NCBI GenBank assembly: GCA_910586065.1 | Contig: CAJUGI010000012.1 | Coordinates: forward strand, 1-15,075 | Length of the DNA: 15,075 bases | Direction: 5' to 3' | Source: an uncultured Christensenella sp. | Lineage (GTDB): Bacteria; Bacillota; Clostridia; Christensenellales; Borkfalkiaceae | In this document: piece after piece, positions 12,401 through 15,039 of the stretch | How positions within the stretch are numbered: the first letter of the stretch is position 1 | Layout of the letters: each line of letters begins with the position of its first letter | Position numbers and translations under genes: made by a program | Notes under the pieces: model-generated | Database searches by the model: none | What the model saw: the letters and a program-made list of their open reading frames with translations, nothing else | Told to the model about the DNA's origin: nothing

Positions 12401-15039
12401 CGGACGGAAATTATATCGGATTAATTTGTCCGATAACGTCGATGACCGACCCGGACGCCGGCAAATATCCGATAACGGGCGTATGTACGAGTTCCAACTA
12501 TAAAGTAACGTGGATAAACGGCACGTATACGATAGAAAAGCAGGAAATACCGGTACCGGTACCGGCGAGCAAGGATTATACGGGAACGACGCAGATAGCG
12601 GACGTTGTTGCAAGCGATATGTACAACGTAATCCGAAACGACGGCGGCGTGAACGTAGGCAAATATCCCGTAACGTTCATACTGAACGCAGCGTATGCGC
12701 GTAACTACAAGTGGGCGGGAACCGAAGAGTACTATCTGACGGTAGATTTCGAAATCACGCGTGCGCAGAACAAGTTTACTACGCCTTTCGAAATGAACTG
12801 GACGGTAGACACGTCGGATACGAGTCTTGGCAAGAACGAACCTGAAACGTTGTTCGGCACGCCGGTAATAACGTTCTATTACGACCAGACGTTTACGCGT
12901 GTTGCCGAAGAGAGCTACATACTTAATTCAGCAACGCCGGGCATGACGTTCTACGTAAAAGTAAGCGTTGATGCTACAGACAACTACGAGTATCTTGAAT
13001 TTACGCATGAGATATTAATAGTGGGCGACAGAGCGCTGGCGTTGAACTGGGAAACGTTCTCGGCGGTGTATGACGGACAAAGACATATTCCGCAGGCGTA
13101 CGTAAATATCGAAGGTAAAAAGGTTTACTTAAAAGTAACGGTAGACGGCGCGGCAATCCATGCTGGCGAGTACGTGGCGACGGTGGAATTCGAAGCGTTG
13201 GACGGTACAAACCTTACCGGATACAAGCTTTATGAAGGTTCGCCGTCCGCGGATAAAGAACTGCGCTTTACGATAGCGCCGAGAGAGGTGCGTGTTGAGA
13301 TAGGCGACATCCGCGACAGAGTATACGGCACGCCTACGGTAAACGTAGATATGCTGCTCAGCAAAAACATATACGGCACGGTAGTCGGCGGCGATAAACT
13401 TAACATAAAGTTCACGGGAACGTTTAACGAAGTGAACGGATACGTGCCTGTGGGCAGTTATGCAATCGTGGGCAGCTGGGACAACAGCGATTATACGGTA
13501 ATCTTCTTCGGTAACTGGACGGGCGACGAATACGTTGACGCACAGACCGCAGGCGTATACACGGTAATCCCCGCGGATATATCGGTAAAGAAATCCGGAA
13601 GCGATTGGTTTGACCAGGATAATGTAATAGACAAAAACCAGTCTGTGTTCATCACATTGGACGAACGCAATGCGGACGATACGGAATACGTGAATATCGG
13701 GCTGAAAGGCGACAAGAGCGCAAAGGTAACGATAACGTACAGTTTCGTTTACGAGTACGACGATTCCAAGGTAATGACGGATGAAATGATAAAGAGTTTC
13801 ATCGTGGAAGGAAACCATAGTACGCCTGAAATATTACAGGCTGGCGACTGGGTAATCTACTACCGGATAACGGAAGGAAACCACAACGTAAAATACGGGC
13901 AGTGGATAGTGCGGATACGTAAGAATACCGAGTACATAATAGTAAACTTCCAGAAGGCGTTTACAATGGAGTACGGTGAAACGGTGTTCGGCACGGACCT
14001 TATAACGCAGCTTATAGACGACAACGGCAACAGCGAGTATATCGAGCTGGGCGAAGGCGTTGAGGGAATGACGTTATTGCAGCTCCGCAGAATAGCGAGA
14101 GCGTACGCATACGAGGACGTAACCAGCAATATGGGTTTTGTAGGCGGAAATACTCCGGCAGGCAAGTACAGCATAAGGTTTATGTTCCGTGAAGAATATG
14201 CGGACGAATATGCGGATATCGAGTTCAAGTACAGCGATTCTAACGACAAGGCGGATACGAACCTTGATAAGTACGAAGTAACGAGACGCAAGCTCAGTCT
14301 TGAATGGGGCGGATTGTCCTACGTATACGACGGTGCGAGCCATATACCCGAAGCGACGTTGAAGGGGCTTGTGGGCGGCGAAACGGTAGAGCTTACCGGA
14401 ATAGAGCTTGGGGTGCGCAACACTTTGCAGCTTAAAAACGGCGACGTGCTCAACGTAACGGTAAGTTTGTATCAGGGTGCAAACACGAGCAATGCGGGAG
14501 CGTTTATACTTAGCGCGGTTATAGATAACGAAAACTACGAACTTAAAACGGGTTCGATAGTAACGGTAAACATAACCAGACGCGCGCTGGAAATCGTGTG
14601 GAGCGGCACGTCGTTCGATTACGACGGCGCAAGCCATATACCTACAGCAACGATAAAGGGCTTTGCCGGCGGTGCGGAGATAACGCTGAACGATATAGTA
14701 ATAGGCGAAATCCGTGAAATAACGCTTGAAAACGGCGAAGTCGTAAAGGTGCGGGTAACACTGATAAGCGGCGCGGATACCGTGAACGGAAACTACGGGC
14801 TTGCGGTTGAAATAGTTGATAATGAAAATTATGAACTTAAAACGGGGTCCTTGGTGACGGTAACGATAACCGATAACAGCAAAGTAAGCCTGCCCAACTG
14901 GGCAATATACGTAATAGTAGCGGCGGCGGTAGTTGCGTTCTTCATAATTCTGATAATAGCGTTAAAGCTGAAAAAACGCGGTAAGGCTGTTCAGGTTATA
15001 GACGACGACGGCTTCAACGACGACTATGTTAATCCTTAA
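1..15039 (+). CDS. Giant MBG/YDG-repeat surface protein, C-terminally membrane-anchored, 5' end outside window
   Basis: Probable cell-surface stalk or adhesin of at least 5,009 residues. The frame is open from base 1 (Gly-Val-Thr before the first ATG at base 10). That ATG has no visible ribosome-binding site, and what follows it is polar and already domain-like with no signal peptide, so the true start probably lies upstream. The chain is about 54 Ig-like beta domains of about 90 residues. Recurrent hallmarks are VYDG or TYNG followed by HxP or QxP, NAGTYT, NYE(L/I), VTVxYGxxP, GTLTV and IKKAALTV, which match MBG, MBG_2 (YGx) and YDG repeat families. Residues 4964-4985 form one hydrophobic helix followed by KLKKRGK, giving an extracellular N side and a cytoplasmic C end. 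No LPxTG motif, S-layer homology or catalytic domain was seen. Only about a dozen cysteines occur. Membership of the repeat families is fairly sure; the adhesin/stalk role is inference, and no ligand can be named. Confidence 0.9.
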   Translation, partial: GVTMAAKTGTFTTGYGTANSAKNPWDYFTSDNGSYEVSSTGTGASKQATLGLLIDVPSTPAGLTFNGSVQEIISNYNTQYIASYTVTATYETGTTKSITVTTPTVDGMFIKARDAADYKITFKLKAGYSWKTTKTAADVTVTATINKKAITAASTVSNKVYDGTTAAGVTVGAITGNLDGSNLTVTATGTFADKNVGTGKNVTIKYTLGGSKATNYTMANKTVTANITKKPITGLAWTNDALTYNGAAQKPVATVGTEQGLCAGDTAFTATVTGEQTNASASAYVATATALANSNYAMPAAGTSYLTHNYSISKAELSVTWDGTAITYSGSQQYPLITGVTTAVTQGTLPTKADFTYQVTAGGTNAGTGNTVRATLSGAFTTNFKLIVTGSDGVDGSAQAYVTKNYEIKKAALTVTVSGNAWTYDKAEHNLIKDGYSAKTVDNKTPTFGGGSAVWRFATSTDNGATWSSWSTTMPKLTNVADGGTKVKVQVEADNHEIYESEALGITISAADITGATVTQPGAVTYTGLSQPLTVTGDRKLVISVLFATSGIREELVLDKDYEVTYSNSNGGLGNNTNAGTVTVTIRGKGNYDAAKTTTTTYVINKAKITGLSWTLPENMNYSGTTKTLSASATGTANGIGANYLPVSGSDFTYTYSALDSGLTLVDGSAVNAGNYKVTAAIKAGTSYANNFEFDSSVANVDSKEFKIKKAVIKADGILWDNLTQNYTGGALNPTIDMSTVDYATAVDVSAQLTAGDFTYTTQTNAGENLAITATLSASAAENFTFSATDESVKTLTTNSFKISALGITLTETLAALAYVAVYDGEKHDALKSGYAEKVVLIDERDRSSVKWYYSYENLAAGSEDWTEGMPTVKDVADSERTIYFKVTADNHEAFLGDTKVTVTAKDVTVTANTLTVTGKTYDGTADVASADVDVSGVGFSWKHANDELGVTFTAAVYADRNAEENKTVTVSGLELVGAASGNYKLISDSAITTATIAPLKVEIKWYHDQADAEHEGLEVVYDGNSHVAIAVISNKKNDADSDRLDVSFVAEGTVARDKADYPVRANSVITNATGNYTLEGVDLSAVLKITGTGDLIYKEEDPEISKLVYDGTEKIPVLYYTDKSGKKVYLDRTAFESYSVISTSGAAVVNGAAVNAGTYRATIELSQLYDWSGSVSGSAESRVREFFFTVEKATVSGLGVKGETGMTVSGVNEFTVTYNGSAHALSADWSKITVNGAALDGLSEAVKEAFFNADGSVKGIEAEVYYDGTTATKTNANENGYEVEIRFNVNGNFNAIASLTAKLIIERSEIDISGVSFAGIGTGWSDLSTVYDGSFKRVEVTNLPAGVTANVSYWQGGESKGTEGVQAIGEYTVKATFNYDVANYKLVKTTGGAEETGIEATLKITAKGIDLSGVNLVGDTTGTGGITYDGGTHKVTAANVPEGVTGVEYVYKNSAGETLTGDGVKDAGTYTVEITYKVDANYGSDSTAVAEIRINPAPLTITANDVTVSYGDAPTDNGATFSGLKSGDGASLFTLAYDYKNGSAGYNFYAGVGTYTVEVRVASSATDNYTITCVSGKLNVKARTVNVTWQNSQTDGNTSFEYVYDGVTEFKPYARVTNAVNGDVLTLVVSGGQINAALNCTAKVTDITGANAKNYELPVVEISQTFNVLPKPRTGVIVWDAGDLYYNGQAQAPKAYYFENETDRVPKELTVTTNVAAINKGTYTATATLGSNYELKGETTKEFEIKARRVYINIDDATVKFGNNIDLSGLTWTYVSGSDEFVSGEAYTITFDCGSITAKGKYAIAGKFTSNNAGNYEVRFVGSWISTDDKNGKCGTLTVTEGTYDTNGITFTGTEVTYDGMPHGITVNGLPEGVTVESVTYVKDGKIYAAEDVVKAGEYTVEIVYNSTNPNFTALTGTTVKLTIKKAALTVKANDNTIVYGEEPAANSVTYSGWVNGEDESVGGILSGALQYAFNYTRYGNTGTYRIDIVEGCILSENYEITFIPGTLTVQARELSVEWFADDGKNSKVYKYTFDATKPETEYVPVAVIMSGVVNGDSVTLLVSGAQSKIGVNYKATASSDNANYVVKASDATVLFSIIPAEKYTVIWDNAEITYNGETQKPSAIYYDESGNEHVVPASAVQITKGNALNAGNHSVSIIAGTTAADGHTLTWEAHDFEILPAEITVTISPATTTAPYGKVEAWINALGASDWSVTSGTLYGTDNLQLRFVVNADNTSGVGTYAVTAESGNVNYAVTVIAGVLTVEKAEVVMNAAVTGVFGTTPKQYTENYNGATHELKITGALPEGITSVRYEYYQDNVLVSSYGVKNAGTYTVKAVFTTDGNHKVTAEYSATLTIKAKAVGAITLPASESVTYDGRSHSLLLSGDSEAVDGVKFTYVGAVYGAVGAAVNADTYTVTAVITFNANYDASGLSGYNSVTGELTLTGTLVIRKATLTVTAKSGATEYGASATGYGYEITGFVNGESKNDTSVIEVTDVVYGYRTGKNAAGTNAGRYDDEITVTLSYTSSNYEVKYAVIGGTLTVTPKVIDSSDVIWYDKDGGTSGTEFTYKYDGNAHVPVAVYAADANVTLTVSGAQSLAGDRYTATVTGIGGANGANYELPVVDLEVTFNITNEPVVEYEVIWNNTVHEYDNTSYKPTAYYYDGNTKVEIPSSDVTVAGGSAVNAGTYTASVPAQLNGHVLTNTTVSFSIAKRTVYIEIGDIGTRYGEVPNMSAVSWKYLYGDAEKQFLAGERYTITFTCEADSTSAVGTYPVSGHFVAANARNYEVIFVGSYASASAETNGKYGTLTIEKATYDMSKVTYVGTEVTYDGAAHVITLSGLPVGLTSANYECVYSSADGWKVTEAISAGVYNVTITFKGLDTENYEPVEALTATLTIKKAALIVTANDHTVIYGETATANGVSYEGFVTGSGTAETESVLKGQLTFTYNYTQGDNAGTYRIVPSGLSSGNYEITFRAGTLTVDKRTVTVKWYYDTTRGDQALQYVYDNGKLFAPVAVAENLLAGDSAEITVSGAQGDVGVNITATASSISNSNYKLPTDGSESVKFSILPARNNYVIWDNTEFVYDGAAHKPEAFYIDSEGNRVNIDSQYITVDVGEAVDAKAGYYLAAIDTTYYNSNNLAGDRQFRFYIKPLEITLEVNAQTATYGNVTVAQNAWSYAAGSNKFIDGGRNPVSGGTALEYLIFAAEAGNTTPVGTYTITLVCTNGNYVVRFTDGTLTINKATVVMTDAVTGVFDNGTTATTANTYEYDGQKHVIEVTGELPVGITGVTYEYYLNGKLVSTNGVKGAGQYTVKAIFSVDGNYEEITTEYTAVLLITEAEINIDNVRFEAEKTVVYSGEEQQVFVSGTAIGVERVEYEYYEYDASAADNIGTRLTDVPKNVGKYVVIARFIAAENYTSNNAYKKMVLEVTRAALTVVIDNKTTVYGTAAPVLGKDYAVSGLLGSDGESVLGTIALEYTGYTGAASDAGDYVIAATAGTTFDVANYTVTVVNGTLTVTKYFINADEVEWTDSDGTTDKTYIYSYDGVTEYRPYAVAVIGGERVILTVTVSGENATSGAAVEVGSYTATVTGVTGSSNYEVAADINCAFVIVENPPEEYEVVWTDTHFVYDGTGKKPTASYYDGTAIVTVAAGDITVTGDLTDGKAINAGTYEASVTVNGKVFTEEFTIAAKKVSVIIGEVQTVYGTAPDLSNVSYETDGAAVADIASGITFRSTISLVANVGTYANAIEGVYTGSANYVVIFTNGTLRINKARLDTSGIEFEDSVVTYDGKKHAVIPSSLPEGLTATVSYYTAANGWSYDIDGVVAAGTYTVTVSLVLDASIAGNYEPVSGMTGTLVIKKAALTVTAVNNAITYGDAPAAHEDGVAITGFVNGEDESVLKGRLEYGFNYNVGGSAGTYSITPSGLRADNYEITFKSGVLTVNKRVVTISWYKDSSLRESEGFRYPYDGATEYKPHAVAGNLVGNDSATLTVSGGQVNAGLKYLATVTKISNNNYALPTDGSESVSFDIIPRSHVIVWENTEFIYNAQRQAPSAYYFDENGKQVELSVTVNGYPQQAGEYVATAAVPSGITLTGDPTRKFEIKPKEITVEILSVTATYKQLPQFDQNGWRYVGSETITDGNYIGLICPITSMTDPDAGKYPITGVCTSSNYKVTWINGTYTIEKQEIPVPVPASKDYTGTTQIADVVASDMYNVIRNDGGVNVGKYPVTFILNAAYARNYKWAGTEEYYLTVDFEITRAQNKFTTPFEMNWTVDTSDTSLGKNEPETLFGTPVITFYYDQTFTRVAEESYILNSATPGMTFYVKVSVDATDNYEYLEFTHEILIVGDRALALNWETFSAVYDGQRHIPQAYVNIEGKKVYLKVTVDGAAIHAGEYVATVEFEALDGTNLTGYKLYEGSPSADKELRFTIAPREVRVEIGDIRDRVYGTPTVNVDMLLSKNIYGTVVGGDKLNIKFTGTFNEVNGYVPVGSYAIVGSWDNSDYTVIFFGNWTGDEYVDAQTAGVYTVIPADISVKKSGSDWFDQDNVIDKNQSVFITLDERNADDTEYVNIGLKGDKSAKVTITYSFVYEYDDSKVMTDEMIKSFIVEGNHSTPEILQAGDWVIYYRITEGNHNVKYGQWIVRIRKNTEYIIVNFQKAFTMEYGETVFGTDLITQLIDDNGNSEYIELGEGVEGMTLLQLRRIARAYAYEDVTSNMGFVGGNTPAGKYSIRFMFREEYADEYADIEFKYSDSNDKADTNLDKYEVTRRKLSLEWGGLSYVYDGASHIPEATLKGLVGGETVELTGIELGVRNTLQLKNGDVLNVTVSLYQGANTSNAGAFILSAVIDNENYELKTGSIVTVNITRRALEIVWSGTSFDYDGASHIPTATIKGFAGGAEITLNDIVIGEIREITLENGEVVKVRVTLISGADTVNGNYGLAVEIVDNENYELKTGSLVTVTITDNSKVSLPNWAIYVIVAAAVVAFFIILIIALKLKKRGKAVQVIDDDGFNDDYVNP
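454..699 (+). other. YDG-type repeat domain 1
   Basis: About 82 residues with the classical YDG domain signature: NKVYDGTTAA at the start, FADKNVGTGKNVTI in the middle, an ATNYTMAN strand and the closing TANITKKPIT that leads into the next domain. This family is typical of long repetitive bacterial surface proteins. A second copy at 2728-3000 closes the N-terminal set, so YDG domains bracket the region. Confidence 0.8.
700..1542 (+). repeat. N-terminal three-domain module ABC, copy 1
   Basis: Three consecutive Ig-like domains: A (700-954, opens GLAWTNDALTYNG), B (955-1242, opens with VTWDG, then ITYSGSQQYP) and C (1243-1542, WTYDKAEHNLIKDGYSAKTV, later WSTTMPKLTNVAD and VEADNHEIY). The same order returns at 1831-2727 with matching signatures, so this is a duplicated module. 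Each domain ends with a linker of the type SKAEL, IKKAALT or SAADIT. C is distinctive for its Trp-rich centre and its long YDx-H-x-x-L-x-x-GY opening, which are not used in the main array. Confidence 0.7.
1543..1830 (+). other. Spacer Ig-like domain of the 'DYxVxYSN...GKGNY' type
   Basis: A single domain between the two ABC modules. It has AVTYTG, an LVLDKDYEVTYSN strand, NTNAGTVTVTIRGKGNYD and a closing YVINKAKIT. The 'DY-x-V-x-Y-S-N ... N-A-G-T-x-x-V-T-I-x-G-K-G-N-Y' pattern is widespread in Clostridial secreted repeat proteins and differs from the neighbouring domains. It appears only once here. Confidence 0.65.
1831..2727 (+). repeat. N-terminal three-domain module ABC, copy 2
   Basis: Second copy of the ABC module: A (1831-2139, opens GLSWTLPENMNYSG), B (2140-2424, ILWDNLTQNYTGGALNP) and C (2425-2727, AVYDGEKHDALKSGYAEKVV, later DWTEGMPTVKDVAD and VTADNHEAF). 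The three domains start 1131, 1185 and 1182 bases after their partners in copy 1. Similarity is clear at protein level but the DNA is strongly diverged, so the duplication is old. The last bases are extremely rich in GTAACG (Val-Thr) words. Confidence 0.7.
2728..3000 (+). other. YDG-type repeat domain 2
   Basis: Second YDG domain: LTVTGKTYDGTADVAS at the start, VTFTAAVYADRNAEENKTVTVSG in the middle (equivalent of FADKNVGTGKNVTI in copy 1), SGNYKL and the closing TATIAPLKV. It sits at the junction between the N-terminal set and the main Trp-marked array that starts at 3001. Confidence 0.75.
3001..4749 (+). repeat. Main array super-repeat L0 (six domains, atypical)
   Basis: First unit opened by the Trp-marked domain (VEIKWYH, Trp codon at 3016). 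The order is: domain 1 (VVYDGNSHVAIAV), domain 2 (LVYDGTEKIPVLYYTD), then three domains of the YDG-GLPEG type (VTYNGSAHAL; TVYDGSFKRVEVTNLPAG; ITYDGGTHKVTAANVPEG) and a closing MBG_2 domain (TANDVTVSYGDAP through KLNVKAR). It is 584 residues Trp to Trp, longer than the other long units, and its third domain replaces the YGx domain found in S1-L3. I treat it as a divergent L-type unit. Confidence 0.6.
4750..6039 (+). repeat. Main array super-repeat S1 (short type, five domains)
   Basis: Order: domain 1 (VTWQ, Trp 4768; YVYDGVTEFKPYA; NYELPVV), domain 2 (VIVWDAG, Trp 5038; YYNGQAQAPKAYYF), domain 3 (YGx type, here with FGNN in place of YG; NYEVRFVGSW, NGKCGTLTV), domain 4 (VTYDGMPHGITVNGLPEGVT; AGEYTVEI) and domain 5 (MBG_2: IVYGEEPAANSVTYSGWVNGEDESV; GTYRI; ENYEITFIPGTLTV). 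The distance to the next unit's Trp is 430 codons. Its NYELPVV, FVGSW and IKKAALTV words recur in S2 or S3 but not in L1 or L2. Confidence 0.75.
6040..7638 (+). repeat. Main array super-repeat L1 (long type, six domains)
   Basis: Order: domain 1 (LSVEWF, Trp 6058; VPVAVIMSGVVNGDSVTLLVSGAQ), domain 2 (VIWDN, Trp 6325; ITYNGETQKPSAIYYD), domain 3 (YGKVEAW; VGTYAVT), domain 4 (VVMNAAVTGVFG; HELKITGALPEGITSVRYEYY; AGTYTVKAVF), an extra domain 4' (VTYDGRSHSLLLSG; NADTYTVTAVITF) and a closing MBG_2 domain (EYGASATGYGYEITGFVNGES). It is 535 codons Trp to Trp. The extra domain and the VVMxxAVTGVF opening of domain 4 are shared only with L2. Confidence 0.75.
7639..8949 (+). repeat. Main array super-repeat S2 (short type, five domains)
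   Basis: Order: domain 1 (VIWYD, Trp 7663; YKYDGNAHVPVAVY; NYELPVV), domain 2 (VIWNN, Trp 7927; PTAYYYDG; NAGTYTAS), domain 3 (IEIGDIGTRYGEVP; NYEVIFVGSYA; NGKYGTLTI), domain 4 (TEVTYDGAAHVITLSGLPVG; NYEPVEALTATLTIKKAAL) and domain 5 (VIYGETATANGVSYEGFV; NAGTYRIVPSGLSSGNYEITF). It is 435 codons Trp to Trp. It pairs closely with S1 at an offset of 2895 bases. Confidence 0.75.
8950..10548 (+). repeat. Main array super-repeat L2 (long type, six domains)
   Basis: Order: domain 1 (VTVKWYY, Trp 8968; VYDNGKLFAPVAV; LPTDGSESV), domain 2 (VIWDN, Trp 9229; VYDGAAHKPEAFYID), domain 3 (TYGNVTV; VGTYTITLVCTNGNY), domain 4 (VVMTDAVTGVFD; HVIEVTGELPVGITGVTYEYY; AGQYTVKAIF), the extra domain 4' (VVYSGEEQQVFVSGT; VGKYVVIARF) and a closing MBG_2 domain (TVYGTAAPVLG; ANYTVTVVNGTLTV). 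It is 536 codons Trp to Trp, within one codon of L1 in length although the sequences differ substantially. Confidence 0.75.
10549..11820 (+). repeat. Main array super-repeat S3 (short type, five domains)
   Basis: Order: domain 1 (VEWTDSDG, Trp 10576; YSYDGVTEYRPYAVAV), domain 2 (VVWTD, Trp 10855; FVYDGTGKKPTASYYDG; NAGTYEAS), domain 3 (VQTVYGTAPDLSNVSY; NYVVIFTNGTLRI), domain 4 (VVTYDGKKHAVIPSSLPEG; AGTYTVTVSL; NYEPVSGMTGTLVIKKAAL) and domain 5 (ITYGDAPAAHEDGVAITGFVNGEDESVLKG; AGTYSITPSGLRADNYEITF). It is 421 codons Trp to Trp, the shortest unit. The bases around 11563 repeat a 17-base word found at the same point in S1 and S2. Confidence 0.75.
11821..12540 (+). repeat. Main array super-repeat L3, truncated to three domains
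   Basis: Only domains 1 to 3 are present: domain 1 (VTISWYKD, Trp 11839; YPYDGATEYKPHAVAGN; LPTDGSESV), domain 2 (VIVWEN, Trp 12100; FIYNAQRQAPSAYYFDENG) and domain 3 (ITVEILSVTATYKQLP; AGKYPITGVCTSSNYKV). Domain 1 shares LPTDGSESV and domain 3 the EIT(L/V)E opening with L2, so this is an L-type unit. Domains 4, 4' and the closing MBG_2 domain are missing, and the array ends at the following Pro-rich hinge. Confidence 0.65.
12541..13023 (+). other. Proline hinge and two atypical Ig-like domains
   Basis: Begins with QEIPVPVPAS, whose DNA is a near-perfect tandem of a six-base CCGGTA-type word, suggesting a short hinge at the end of the main array. The first domain follows (KDYTGTTQIADV; VGKYPVTFIL; FEITRAQ). 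The second domain (12772 onward) has FEMNWTVDTSD, FGTPVITFYYD, FYVKVSVDATDNYEY and HEILIV. Neither carries the usual YDG/YNG opening in full. They are probably Ig-like folds; I cannot assign a family. Confidence 0.5.
13024..13581 (+). repeat. Displaced S-type domain 2-3 pair
   Basis: Two domains that match domains 2 and 3 of the short super-repeats: LNWETFSAVYDGQRHIPQAYV with AGEYVATVEF (Trp 13048), then VRVEIGDIRDRVYGTP with VGSYAIVGSW and a DYTVIFFGNW strand before TAGVYTV. Compare IEIGDIGTRYGEVP and NYEVIFVGSY in S2. It sits 483 bases after the main array ends, separated by the atypical hinge region, so it looks like a remnant of a further S unit. Confidence 0.6.
13582..14292 (+). other. 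Membrane-proximal region of unassigned type
   Basis: About 237 residues, more charged and less Thr/Val-rich than the array, with almost none of the repeat hallmarks. The first half (SVKKSGSDWFDQDN to QWIVRIRKN) contains a beta-rich stretch with GDWVIYYRITEGNHNVKYG. The second half has MEYGETVFGTDLITQLIDD, a possible short helix MTLLQLRRIARAYAYED, then PAGKYSIRFMF and DKYEVTRRKL. The YGE and AGKYSI words suggest the second half is a degenerate YGx-type domain. I recognise no specific family in the first half. Confidence 0.45.
14293..14586 (+). repeat. Membrane-proximal tandem domain, copy 1
   Basis: Ig-like domain of 98 residues: LSLEWGGLSYVYDGASHIPEATLKG opens it (shown here only as motif words YDGASHIP and KGLVGGE), with LKNGDVLNVTVSL in the middle and DNENYELKTGSIVTVNIT at the end. 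It is repeated immediately downstream at an exact 294-base offset. Confidence 0.75.
14587..14880 (+). repeat. Membrane-proximal tandem domain, copy 2
   Basis: Second 98-residue copy with YDGASHIP, KGFAGGAEITL, LENGEVVKVRVTL and DNENYELKTGSLVTVTIT. All landmarks lie exactly 294 bases after those of copy 1, so there has been no net insertion or deletion. Many identical residues use different codons in the two copies, which points to selection on the protein since duplication. Confidence 0.75.
14899..14964 (+). other. C-terminal transmembrane helix
   Basis: 22 uncharged, strongly hydrophobic residues from WAIYVIVAAAVV to LIIAL (window residues 4964-4985). They are preceded by SLPN and followed directly by KLKKRGK. 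By the positive-inside rule the C end is cytoplasmic. This is the only convincing membrane segment in the chain and is the likely membrane anchor. Confidence 0.9.
14965..15036 (+). other. Cytoplasmic tail, basic then acidic
   Basis: 24 residues: a basic stop-transfer part (KLKKRGK) followed by AVQVI and an acidic end (DDDGFNDDYVNP). It is longer than the few basic residues that end most sortase-anchored proteins, and no LPxTG-type motif precedes the helix. A role in contacts inside the cell is possible but unproven. Confidence 0.75.

Noticed and set aside
3001..12540. CRISPR array or DNA-level tandem repeat
   Set aside because: The repetition is at protein-domain scale in a continuous reading frame, with diverged DNA and no conserved repeat/spacer structure.
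12510..12704. Plus-strand 64-codon frame overlapping the main gene
   Set aside because: It is out of frame within the domain 3/hinge region, highly Arg-rich, with no family resemblance. It is a frame shadow of the repeat coding bias.
14890..14905. SLPNW as a sortase LPxTG-type signal
   Set aside because: The Thr-Gly part is missing, the motif abuts the hydrophobic helix, and the tail is longer and more acidic than in sortase substrates.
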